From contig CM119267.1 of assembly GCA_051294375.1 (NCBI GenBank), positions 19,729,546 to 19,793,545 of the forward strand: a stretch of 64,000 bases of DNA, given 5' to 3'. The notes beneath the pieces were generated by a model, which worked only from the letters and a program-made list of their open reading frames with translations, searched no databases and was not told the origin of the DNA. Source of the stretch: Paraspadella gotoi. Its lineage: Eukaryota; Chaetognatha. Shown here piece by piece: positions 58,401 through 64,000 of the stretch. The translations under genes were made by a program, and so were the position numbers. The stretch's first letter is position 1; each line of letters starts with the position of its first letter.

Positions 58401-61400
58401 TCCACACCAGGCCCGACGGGCACCGCAGAGCTGATAAAAGAAAGTGGCGGTGCGATGACATGTTGTTCCTAGGGAAGATTGAGGAGACGGAAATATCCAT
58501 GCAATACTCATCTCACCGATGTTCTGAATGCAGCAGCTGAGTCCGAGCACGATGGGTCGGTGCAAGGGACAATCGCTGTACTCGGCAAAGATGGAAGCGA
58601 CAGGATTCTGAAGCAGCAGAGGCGTCGCGGGCCGAGTTTGCGACGCCGTTCCGCTGGGTAGCAGCGGCGACGAGACCCGCGGAGAGACGCACCTTTGATC
58701 ACAAAACATCGCCAGTCGTTTGGCACAAAAATAGGCCAATCTACGACAAAGGAGTTCTGAGAACACGTACTCGTCGACGTATTGGAGGAGCTGAAATAAT
58801 CAAGACTCCATTATAAGCAGAGGAATCCAAAAAAAATTTAAATCCCGCGACCATTACCAACGGCATGAAAAATCGCAAGAGACCGTCTTCGCTAGGTTTG
58901 AGCTTCTCCAGTAAATCCAACAAAAATCGATCGAGAAACTCGTACTTGTCCAGGAGCGCCTCGTCCAACATGAAACGCCCAAGGCGAATGCAATAATTCC
59001 AATGCTTGAAGGCCAATTCCGTCTCTACGTCCTTTGCTGGAGCCGAGTCACCGCCGCCCGCTGGACGAGGAGAGACAAATATTAAATGTTACAAATACGT
59101 CTACGAGTAATTTATGCTACACTTGTTATATATACTATTTGATGTCGGAGGTAAAATCTACAATTATGACTACGTCATCAGGACATCATTCCAAGGCAGA
59201 ATCATTGACGACACAAAAAAGGCATTGCAGCGTTACGTGAAATTAAAAAAAATTAAAACTGACCACCGGAAGCGTTGGACAAATTTCCAGGGGAAGAAGC
59301 CGGTGGCAGGGAAACACAGGTGACTCCCGAGCCGGGAGACATTTCAGCGGAAGAAGATGAGGTCGAGTTAACTTATCAACCCGATGGGTTTGGTCCGATG
59401 TGTACAGAAAGACAAGCACAAAAAAAAAGAGAAAAACCCCGAAGGAAAAAAGACAAAAATCGGAAAAATAAGGTCTCGCTGATTAAGCAAAATAAGATAG
59501 CCGACGTATCAAAAAGTAATCCGGCTCACCCTGAATAGACGTTGACCCCACAGGAGCCAAGGGGTTCTCGTTGTAATAATCCGAAAGACGGACTAGTTGG
59601 TCACGAAGAAACTTAATGATGGAGGCCGTCCATTCCTGATAATATATGATGGAGATATGATATATTCTCTTATCACAAACCCGCAGCTAGAAAAAATTGA
59701 CCAAACTAGAACGTGAACAGATTTTACAATTCTTAGTAGAGATTCTTAAAGACAAGACTTAAATTGTTAGTTGCGCCGCGAGTACTCGCGGAGCAACTTA
59801 ATAAGTTACTTTTAGGTCGGTCTGTCGGTCGGTATATCTGTCCATCTTAGATTAAAAATGCTTATGATTTGCCTATAGTTGCTCATTTGTTAAGACAGAA
59901 AAAAACATCAAATGTAAGGGACTGCTAACGCCGCCTTCAAGAAATCAAACTATAAAGAATAAAAGACGTAGTTTTGATGCAGTGCATGTTATAAATTATA
60001 CACACGCGCTAAGTTTTTTAGTCATGTTATGAAATTGGTACAACCAATATAAAAATTATCCATTCATTTAATAAATAAGCTATCTTGTCCCTGACTTTGG
60101 ACAGGCTTTGGTGGTTTAAGGCCTCCATCACACTTACAAGATAATAACATAGCAGGTTTCTGCAAGCTTTCAATCAAGACTCTCACAGTCTTATTTATTC
60201 ACTCCCAGTGAACCTGGCTTCCCTATCAATGAAGTGGTATAATATTTCAAAGAATGTTTCAATTGTATGAAAAGACCACTCCCTTAAGTATTAGATCGGG
60301 GAATACTATAATGTACTCCGCACTAGCATCAAAATACAAGGAGCTGAATTTTATGAAATTGGTACAACCAATATAAAAATTATCCATTCATTTCGTAAAT
60401 AAGCTATCTTGTCCCTGACTTAGGACAGGCTTTGGTGGTTTAAGGCCTCCATCACACTTATATCATATCATATAACTTATGATCAAATGCAAATCAAATG
60501 CAAAATCACTGTGGTGTAACACATTAGAATTTTCGTTCTTGTTTAAGTATAATAAATAACATAAATGAATAAAAAATTTTTATTTAAGTCCTGAAGGACG
60601 TTTTATAAAAATTTAAAAAGAAAAAAAAATCCATAATATTGTTATTGCCTGAAACCCCTTAAAAACTGAATACATTTTTCGATTCTGTAGCAAAAAAAAA
60701 GTTTGTAGTATAGAATATAAGGTATAGAATTATAACCACTTTAGTTTTAAGAATATTCAAGGACAAGGTATTACTTTTAAGATATTAAAATCGATATTCC
60801 TGAATTAATTTTTACGAGCTTTCTTGTGATACCCATATTAGTACAAATTAGTGAGATCATGATTGCTTAACAGAGCAATTATTTCTGATTGAAAAGCTCG
60901 AATCATAAGTAAAGTTTTATTGATTAATCACGAACGAAATAAGTTTGTTTCCATCCCAACATTTGGCAAAAGTATATGTCCAACATCTCCTTATCTTTTT
61001 GCTCATTACGAACTCAAAACAAAATAATTTTTTTAAAAATTTATGCTATGTATCTATTTTCAAAGGGTTAAAATCTCTACGCGTTTTCGTATGGTGAATT
61101 TTTTATAGCGGCCGGTTTTAAATGGCAAGGATGTTTTAATAGGAAAAACGATAAAAATCTTTCAAATACAAAAATTTCTGATCAACAACCTGCGATGGAT
61201 CTCTTTCTTTTTTACGTGGCTGATTAGCCCAGAGAGTGACGAGGTACTGATGATTCATTTTGATGTACCAAGCCGCTCTCAGGAGTGGAACGTTAAACTT
61301 GCAAAGAGTCACGAAGACGTCTTCTTTTTTCTGAACGTTGAGGATGGGTACGCTTTGGGAGAGTTTCTCCAGAGGCTTGGTTCCCGCCAGGTCTTTAAAC

Positions 61401-62057
61401 CACCCATCCTTCTTTACTTCATTTTTATTTGTCACGTTCCAGAAGTTGTCTTTGCTCATAACCTTTTTTAAAGATCGTAATAGTATCGCAATTCATCTCT
61501 TTTAGGTAAAACATCATTATTAAACCTACCTTCTTTCTATCTCCCTTGTCCGAGATGACATTGTTATCGGCTTTCTTACCCAAGATGGATAGAAACGAAT
61601 CTCGCAATCTTTTGTTAAAAGCCTCCAGATTATGGGACATGTTGTGACTGTGGGTTTGTGCAAATCTGATTCCGAACGACCCATATTCGGTATCATCCTG
61701 CCGAACGAAAACGGGGAGTCAAGAGCACAGAGAATAATAAGTTTCCCGAAATTTTACCGACTTGTTGATATTTTATTACTAGCATTTCTTGCGTATTTTA
61801 CACTTTCCCATTTAAATTTTCAATACTATGGTACCTCTGCATTGAATAAAAATTTCTATTACATAAGAATTTAAAGAAGCCAAGCTCGAAACCTGGAAGA
61901 CCGGGAGAGCCTGGAACCCCTTCTTGACATTGTCCGACGACAATTCGTCCTCCTTCTGGTTTTTATCTTGGGGAAAAACGTCCGGCGCTCCGAGATTGCC
62001 CTTTTCCTCCCGCTTCCGCTTGAGCGGACGGTGTTCTTGAGAGAGGAAACTGGCCAT
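31032..62057 (-). CDS. MED12: MED12, Mediator kinase-module subunit (35 exons, 2,684 aa)
   Basis: MED12 links cyclin C-CDK8 to Mediator in the nucleus and activates the kinase. ATG 62057; stop 31032-31034. Exons (high to low): 61893-62057, 61530-61697, 61190-61462, 59530-59635, 59267-59371, 58858-59060, 58517-58790, 58064-58430, 57891-57998, 57534-57789, 57225-57404, 56973-57138, 56446-56574, 55683-55949, 49250-49452, 49076-49177, 48930-49020, 47839-48014, 47630-47772, 47206-47563, 46861-47113, 46622-46795, 46285-46489, 45797-46191, 45488-45660, 45196-45406, 44883-45016, 44580-44795, 44307-44479, 44148-44246, 43947-44070, 43647-43870, 36142-36578, 32043-32516, 31032-31954. All phases agree and the sum is 8,055 nt (2,685 codons). 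Homology to animal MED12 runs from E-H-R-P-L-K-R to a Gln-rich tail. Human MED12 has 2,177 residues; the excess is low-complexity sequence. Confidence 0.96.
32640..33030. repeat. GAAAGGAAAGAAAGAATA-type array in MED12 intron 33
   Basis: Purine-only tandem array, same unit and same relative place as the arrays at 24.9 kb and 42.7 kb. Confidence 0.9.
33287..35746. mobile_element. 2.46 kb insertion with diverged inverted ends and a possible 8-bp duplication
   Basis: ATCAGCAG stands at 33279-33286 and again at 35747-35754. About 130 bases at each end are diverged inverted repeats, best seen as AACATGAGAGATCCC (33385-33399) against GGGATCTCTCATGTT (about 35617-35631). An 8-bp duplication would suit hAT-type elements. 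The interior is AT-rich with no transposase frame. It separates the two halves of the surrounding repeat copy, which supports insertion. Confidence 0.55.
36142..36578 (-). CDS. MED12: MED12 exon 33
   Basis: Residues about 2074-2219, beginning with the split codon AG/A then Y-E-V-Q-H-Q. Contains [13 protein letters not shown], counterpart of the human P-L-P-L-P-P-E-D-E-E-P-P motif, then a Met/His/Pro-rich stretch with H-H-H-H-H. The 3' splice site is only 18 bases from the end of DIRS copy 2. Sequence usable as branch point or pyrimidine tract is therefore partly transposon-derived. Confidence 0.95.
36620..36838. repeat. DIRS copy 2, left inverted terminal repeat
   Basis: Inverse of 41728-41929. 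A further left extension (36600-36633, TTTTAATTCCTTTATGGAAT..) is not in the right repeat but is present, inverted, in the internal complementary region. Confidence 0.88.
36816..37901 (-). pseudogene. DIRS copy 2 tyrosine recombinase (frameshifted)
   Basis: The first frame (37901 downward) has an N-terminal helical domain and the hallmark [13 protein letters not shown] (first catalytic Arg region). Later boxes lie in other frames: [10 protein letters not shown] near 37150-37120, and [16 protein letters not shown] near 36960-36910, the C-terminal catalytic zone with the typical G-D-W-S-G-A. At least two frame changes separate them. In DIRS elements this enzyme integrates the circular DNA without a target-site duplication, which fits the AAT-only borders. 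Confidence 0.8.
37902..39266 (-). pseudogene. DIRS copy 2 reverse transcriptase and RNase H (frameshifted)
   Basis: RT blocks: [10 protein letters not shown] (near 39230), V-L-P-F-G-S, and the active site [12 protein letters not shown] (near 39030) with the catalytic aspartates intact. RNase [13 protein letters not shown], then P-L-H-I-N-V-K-E-L and K-T-D-S-L-V-S-L. After it comes [11 protein letters not shown]. The two catalytic cores are better kept than in copy 1, but the reading frame shifts several times. Confidence 0.85.
39313..40739 (-). pseudogene. DIRS copy 2 gag-like ORF (frameshifted)
   Basis: The N-terminal frame (from 40739) has the acidic [12 protein letters not shown] segment. 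Past a frame change near 40.38 kb it continues [13 protein letters not shown] and a helical domain ([12 protein letters not shown]), then a basic tail. It corresponds segment by segment to the copy 1 gag. Confidence 0.75.
40877..40957. repeat. DIRS copy 2, internal complementary region
   Basis: The reverse complement reads GGCGGACCGATATGAG, AAT, TTTTAATTCCTTTATGG, then the left repeat start ATATCGGTCCGCC. This is exactly right end, AAT, left end, as in a closed circle. Its agreement with both genomic ends is nearly perfect. Confidence 0.92.
41147..41604 (-). pseudogene. Small upstream ORF of DIRS copy 2 (basic, coiled-coil C-terminus)
   Basis: Three parts as in copy 1. There is a Ser/Arg/Asp/Lys-rich start ([16 protein letters not shown]), a Pro-rich middle, and a C-terminal amphipathic stretch ([17 protein letters not shown]) ending A-L-G-R and a stop at 41147. 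The initiator expected by comparison with copy 1 reads TAG here, and a frame change occurs in the middle. It lies between the internal complementary region and the outer repeat. Confidence 0.6.
41728..41929. repeat. DIRS copy 2, right inverted terminal repeat
   Basis: Inverse of the left repeat; ends CGGACCGATATGAG directly before AAT 41930-41932. Confidence 0.88.
41933..43610. mobile_element. CGTCGCAA-end repeat copies in MED12 intron 32 (one head, three tails)
   Basis: Head CTTAAAAGCATAAGGATCGT at 41933 directly follows DIRS copy 2. Tails of the type CGCAAAAGCG..GCGATTGCGACAATAAAAA end near 42640, 43495 and 43607, each preceded by a CGACGAC run and GGCGATCTATAATTTGGAAC or similar. The purine array (42640-43030) lies between tail 1 and a second inner block, so this is a tandem or rearranged set. 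Confidence 0.7.
42640..43030. repeat. GAAAGGAAAGAAAGAATA-type array in MED12 intron 32
   Basis: Purine-only tandem array of the 13-17 base unit, long enough to keep an artefactual Lys/Arg/Glu open frame. Confidence 0.9.
43647..49452 (-). CDS. MED12: MED12 exons 15-32: central helical region
   Basis: Residues about 923-2073. Conserved runs include [10 protein letters not shown] (exon 16), [14 protein letters not shown] (exon 17) and [10 protein letters not shown] (exon 19). Exon 20 has R-Y-S-F-V-C-N and [14 protein letters not shown], exon 21 has E-P-G-A-R-L-T-C, exon 28 has [14 protein letters not shown], exon 29 has L-V-G-G-M-F-D-T, and exon 32 has D-V-I-T-C-E-P. Exon 24 carries a Gly/Pro-rich insert (G-G-G-S-T-P-G-G-G) absent from vertebrates. 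Introns here are mostly 60-200 bp. Exon 31 starts at the AG of ..CACTCAAG/AACCG, not at the in-frame ATG 29 bases upstream. Confidence 0.94.
48015..48929. other. MED12 intron 17, with a GGTACAACC-family repeat
   Basis: 915 bp. Holds one copy of the GGTACAACC repeat (about 48112-48290) and a TC run at about 48785-48808. No exon-like sequence is seen. Confidence 0.7.
48112..48290 (+). repeat. GGTACAACC-family dispersed repeat
   Basis: Starts TATGAAATCGGTACAACCAA and continues through TATCCAATTATTTATTAAAT, GGACAGGGTTATGGCCTCCA, CTGCAAGCTTTCAGTCAAGC and ends CCTGGCTTCCC. Same order of blocks as at 60028-60230. Size and dispersion suggest a SINE or a short non-autonomous element, but I see no tRNA promoter boxes. 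Confidence 0.7.
51063..51072 (+). promoter_or_regulatory. Possible TATA element of the SOX gene
   Basis: TATTTAAAAG 121 bases before the SOX start codon, next to a pyrimidine-rich TCTTTTCCTCTCGCTCTTC tract. It lies in a GC-richer block (50.88-51.06 kb, with GACGAC runs) that stands out within the MED12 intron. A CACGTG E-box is at about 50549. Position only; no experimental signal. Confidence 0.4.
51193..55528 (+). CDS. SOX-family HMG-box transcription factor (two coding exons, 517 aa), nested in MED12 intron 14
   Basis: Exon 1 is 51193-52003 (ATG in context GAACATGG; donor AAGG/GTAAGT) and exon 2 is 54786-55528 (acceptor TTTTCCTACTAG; stop TAG). Phase 1 agrees. Residues 1-270 are Ser/Pro/Gln-rich and likely disordered. 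The HMG box spans about 281-352 with the SOX signature [10 protein letters not shown] and N-S-S-I-S-K-I-L-G, then G-Y-R-Y-Q-P-K-R-K. The C-terminus is Ala/His/Gln-rich, as in activation regions. It is a nuclear DNA-binding protein expected to bend AACAAT-type sites in the minor groove. The box starts I-P-R-P where most SOX proteins have V-K-R-P. S-E-E-Q-K-x-P-F and P-G-Y-x-Y-Q-P recall SOX30/SoxH more than SoxB, E or F, but the group is unresolved. Confidence 0.9.
52205..52955. mobile_element. CGTCGCAA-end repeat, copy in the SOX intron
   Basis: Head ATAAGCATAAGGATCGTCGC at about 52210, GA-rich middle with two GCAGCAGCAGAAGCAGCAGG-type blocks, CAGAGCCAGCTGCAG, TTTGTTTGTTTTGATAAAAC and a shortened CGACGACGACGCCACTTATG tail. 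It lacks the long purine minisatellite of the other copies. Confidence 0.75.
53393..53455 (+). repeat. GGTACAACC-family repeat, truncated
   Basis: TATGAAATTGGTACAACCAA, then ATTATCCATTCATTTAATAA and ATAAGCTTAT. Only the first 60 bases of the family are present. Confidence 0.7.
53929..54400. repeat. Diverged foldback MITE in the SOX intron
   Basis: Related to 19935-20539: GGGTGAAGTGAAAG near the left, ATTAAGTAGGTTAAAATTAT pairing with TTTTTAACCAACTTAATAAA, and AAAAGAAAATATAAATC pairing with a TATACTTTCTT segment. The right border is not clear. Confidence 0.5.
55683..59635 (-). CDS. MED12: MED12 exons 4-14: LCEWAV region
   Basis: Residues about 203-922. Exons 6-8 match the [16 protein letters not shown] and S-P-L-D-L-L-P blocks. 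Exon 9 contains the family's name-giving L-C-E-W-A-V near residue 580, and exon 10 continues [10 protein letters not shown]. Exon 11 has [10 protein letters not shown] and exon 14 has H-F-P-I-P-Q-D-E-S. Intron 11 (57139-57224) begins GC, not GT (CAG/GCGAGT), and is needed to keep phase. Exon 8 uses the downstream of two adjacent donors/acceptor choices (acceptor for exon 9 at GACAG/CTTTTCG), again fixed by phase. Confidence 0.93.
56645..56959. mobile_element. Mariner-like MITE in MED12 intron 12 (315 bp)
   Basis: The left end CAGTGCGGCGCAAAAAAAAG follows TA (56643-56644). The right end, read inverted, is CACTGCGGCGCAAAAAAAAA, with CA in place of the second TA. An internal TATAACTTTCGAACGCTTAG segment is typical of Tc1/mariner-derived MITEs. 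It ends 13 bases from the exon 12 donor. No coding capacity. Confidence 0.75.
59767..59850 (+). repeat. Palindromic repeat terminus (CCGCGAGTACTCGCGG) with GTCGGTC microsatellite
   Basis: TTAGTTGCGCCGCGAGTACTCGCGGAGCAACTTA forms a long hairpin (positions 59768-59801) around an exact 16-base palindrome. It is followed by GGTCGGTCTGTCGGTCGGT and CCATCTTAG. The hairpin-then-GTC-repeat-then-CCA.CTTAG order matches 9868-10035. Confidence 0.7.
60028..60230 (+). repeat. GGTACAACC-family repeat, full-length copy
   Basis: Starts TATGAAATTGGTACAACCAA and includes TATCCATTCATTTAATAAAT, TTGTCCCTGACTTTGGACAG, GGTTTAAGGCCTCCATCACA, CTGCAAGCTTTCAATCAAGA and CACTCCCAGTGAACCTGGC. A tail-only fragment is at about 35395-35455. 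Confidence 0.75.
60352..60465 (+). repeat. GGTACAACC-family repeat, second copy
   Basis: Nearly identical to the first 115 bases of 60028-60230 (a single difference region at ATTTCGTAAATAAG), then ends at CATCACACTTA. The close match implies recent activity or local duplication. Confidence 0.75.
61190..62057 (-). CDS. MED12: MED12 exons 1-3: N-terminal kinase-activating segment and Med12 domain
   Basis: Residues 1-202. The start [14 protein letters not shown] and [15 protein letters not shown] are near-identical to other animals. N-V-K-K-G-F (residues 43-48) is the segment that in human reads N-V-K-Q-G-F and activates cyclin C-CDK8; the Gly is kept and the Gln is Lys. Exon 3 carries the conserved Med12 domain ([28 protein letters not shown]). 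The exon 3 acceptor (TTTAAAAAAG) has a poor pyrimidine tract; it is chosen because phase and homology demand it. Confidence 0.95.
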
Positions 62058-62101
62058 TTCGATCAACGATTTTGTTTTGTTTTTTTCTTTTTGTTTAAGT
62101 T

Positions 62102-62302
62102 TTAAGTTAATTTCTCGCAAATGTTTTTAACGTTAGTTTTATTTTTTTTTGGTTCCAGTTCCTCTTCCTCTTTCCACAGGAAGAAAGTGTCTCCTTCGCC
62201 CGCGAAACGAACCGTGCCCGCCTTCAGAGGCAGATCGAATCGCAGGAGCCTCACATCGTCGACAACAAAATCAGTTTCTGTCTTTCGCCACTTATCTTCT
62301 AA
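62102..62302 (-). other. GC-rich island open on both strands between SKP1 and MED12
   Basis: Minus strand: acceptor-like GTTCTCTTTAG, then 65 open codons (62102-62298) of protein-like composition (F-V-V-D-D-V-R-L-L-R-F-D-L-P-L, G-D-T-F-F-L-W). Plus strand: CTCTTCCTCTTTCCACAG, then 41 open codons (62180-62302; R-A-R-L-Q-R-Q-I-E-S-Q-E-P). Neither has a start codon or a recognised domain. It could be an exon of an unseen gene, MED12 5' untranslated sequence or chance. The minus frame looks slightly more protein-like. Confidence 0.3.
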
Positions 62303-62370
62303 AGAGAACGTTACACAGGAGATTATATGTTTGTAAGAGTGAAAAGTCGCGGAGTTAGTCGTACATTGTA

Positions 62371-62376
62371 TTTATT
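62371..62376 (-). terminator. Likely SKP1 polyadenylation signal
   Basis: AATAAA on the minus strand 425 bases past the SKP1 stop and about 310 bases upstream of the MED12 start codon. Confidence 0.45.
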
Positions 62377-62800
62377 AATTGGGTTACAATCGCAATATTT
62401 TTTTTTTGCTCACATCGCGGGAAATAAAACCTTTCTTTGGTCACGCTAGCGGGGGGTAGAGCGTATTATTACAGGCGACGGAGTTAAGGGGAGCTAACGG
62501 GCCCGTCAATTGAATAATTAAACCAAAATGAAGAGGTACTTTCTCCGGAGTCCTACCCGCGAATCCGGCAAATCATGATTTTTTTTAAATTCGCAATGGA
62601 GTTATTGCGCTAAGACACCCGCCATGAACGGACGAGGTTGATTGAAATACACACAAAAAAAAAAAACAACCTAAGACAAGGACGCTTTAATTCTCATCAA
62701 ACCTAGCTAAGAGGAAAAAAAAAATAAAAACAAGTCAAACGAAATAAAAGTTAACTATTTCGAAAGAAAATTATCGTGAGAGATCTTCGAACAGAGGCTT

Positions 62801-63652
62801 TCATTTTTCCTCGCACCATTCGTTCTCCTTGCGAACCTACGAAGAAAAAAAGTAAACATTAGAAGCCTGGAAAAAGTAGTAAAATGCTAGGGTTAATTTG
62901 ACACGTTTCCTATTCAATTATTCTATGCTACCTGCTCTTCTTCGGCCGGCGTAAAATCGTTCTTGATATTGAAGGTCTTCCTGATTTCTTCGGGGGTCTT
63001 CCCTTTGATCATGTTCGCCACCTGCAGAGCCGCGAAATCAACCGAATAAACATCGAGCAGAAATTTTCTACAATCTACAGTTGACTCACCGTTTTGCAAG
63101 TGACATCCAAAAGCCCCTTGATGTCGAGATAATTGGCGGCGAGGATGAGCTCGAAAAGAGTTCCCTGATCAACCTGAGAGACGGGAGAAAAGATATGAAG
63201 AGAAGTTCAATCGCACAACAATATAAAATAAAAAACCTACCTTGAGAAACTCGATGTCCCAGGACGGAATGTCATCAGTTCTCTTCTCCCGGTTGTCGTC
63301 GTCCTCGGGCGGGGGAGGATCGTCCTTGTGATAGGTGCACCATTGAATCACTTTCTGTTTCGGGGGGAAAGTAGAAAGGGAGGGGGAAATAATTAAATAG
63401 ACATTAAATCTTTCAGTTTTTTCTTCAAAATAAATCTTCATAAACTATGACAATCTTGTTTCGCCATTAGCCAAAAATCGAGTCAACCTTCAAGATAGCG
63501 GCGTTGACGTTGGGCAGCGGGATGGCCTCGTCATCCTCCTCGTCCATGCCGAGGTCTTCGAGCATCGTCTTGATGGTGACCGAAAGCTTGGCGATCTCCA
63601 CGTCCACCTCGAAAATCTCCCCGTCGGAGCTCTGGAGCTTGATGTTCGGCAT
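62801..63652 (-). CDS. SKP1: SKP1, SCF ubiquitin ligase adaptor (five exons, 162 aa)
   Basis: Exons: 63488-63652, 63241-63354, 63090-63173, 62932-63021, 62801-62836. All junctions are GT-AG and phase 0; total 489 nt. Family length is about 163 aa, so this is complete. SKP1 bridges CUL1 and F-box proteins in SCF E3 ligases (cytosol and nucleus). Visible landmarks are [14 protein letters not shown] at the N-terminus (BTB/POZ fold), [11 protein letters not shown] in exon 2, [16 protein letters not shown] in exon 3, and [11 protein letters not shown] plus E-N-E-W-C-E-E-K at the C-terminus, the F-box-contacting helices. Start ATG 63652 gives the standard M-P-N-I-K-L. The acidic loop D-M-x-E-E-D-D-E and the P-P-P-P-E-D-D-D insert are normal for animals. 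Confidence 0.98.
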
Positions 63653-64000
63653 CTTTCGTTTTATTTCGTGCGCGAATCGCGATTTTATTAAAACTTTTTT
63701 AGTGTCTTGGAACAAAGGGAAGATTATTCCTGTGACGAGAGATGACTGAACACCAAGATTATCGGAGGATCTGAAATGGGGAGGTCAGACAGAAGTCAGT
63801 AGGAGACGGAGAGGGAATAAGGTGAAGTTAGGTTAAATTTTTTTTTTAAGTAGGCAATTGACAATTTTTTTCATTGCTTAGCAAATTAGCACTTAATAAA
63901 AAATATTCAAGCAATTTAAATTTACGCCCATAAAGTATAATTAACTTAATTTTAAAATCAAGTTCATAAATGTAAAAATCATAAAATTGAGACCGGTCAT
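63653..64000. other. SKP1 upstream region to the window end
   Basis: About 350 bases of AT-rich 5' flank. Expected to hold the SKP1 5' untranslated sequence and promoter, but no TATA box or other element is clear enough to call. Confidence 0.5.

Larger units (their letters stand above)
59636..61189. other. MED12 intron 3 with several dispersed repeats
   Basis: 1.55 kb. Contains a palindrome with GTC-rich tail (59767-59850) and two GGTACAACC-family copies. The rest is AT-rich with no exon-like sequence. Confidence 0.7.

Noticed and set aside
59275-59538. Plus-strand open frame of 87 codons with a Lys/Arg-rich end
   Set aside because: It lies over MED12 exon 5 and adjoining introns. Exon 5 is required to keep MED12 phase, and the plus frame has no splice context or recognised domain.

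Overview
The window is nuclear DNA from a metazoan, most likely an invertebrate. It is AT-rich, its genes carry spliced GT-AG introns (many about 60-200 bp), and the recognisable genes are animal ones: SKP1, MED12, a SOX HMG-box gene and the start of an FGGY carbohydrate kinase gene. I cannot name the species or phylum from the sequence. One 25-base run of N at 8248-8272 marks an assembly gap.

Layout. Positions 1-9.9 kb are AT-rich and nearly gene-free, with two doubtful exon fragments. 10.15-16.13 kb is a decayed DIRS-type tyrosine-recombinase retrotransposon inserted into an array of short dispersed repeats. 16.1-20.7 kb is repeat-dominated: an 18-bp minisatellite, GA tracts, and a 22-bp minisatellite split by a foldback MITE. 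21.0-21.8 kb has two small membrane-protein reading frames. 21.98-26.30 kb is a large foldback element that itself received two further insertions. 26.3-27.3 kb holds coding-like but frame-broken sequence. 28.6-30.2 kb is a gag-only DIRS derivative with inverted ends. It lies directly downstream of the first two exons of an FGGY kinase gene, whose remainder I cannot find.

31.0-63.7 kb is the gene-bearing part. On the minus strand, in transcription order, are SKP1 (five exons, 162 aa), MED12 (35 exons, in-frame model of 2,684 aa spread over 31 kb) and the FGGY fragment. A SOX gene (two coding exons, 517 aa) is nested on the plus strand inside MED12 intron 14. MED12 introns 32 and 33 are swollen by a second, better preserved DIRS element and by copies of a repeat family with CGTCGCAA-containing ends.

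The most unusual mobile-element signal is shared by the two DIRS copies. Each keeps inverted terminal repeats and an internal complementary region that records the joined ends of the circular form, with AAT at the junction. In both, this region lies on the gag (5') side, and a small extra basic, coiled-coil ORF lies between it and the outer repeat. Several nested insertions can be dated relative to one another because an uninterrupted copy of the target is present in the same window.
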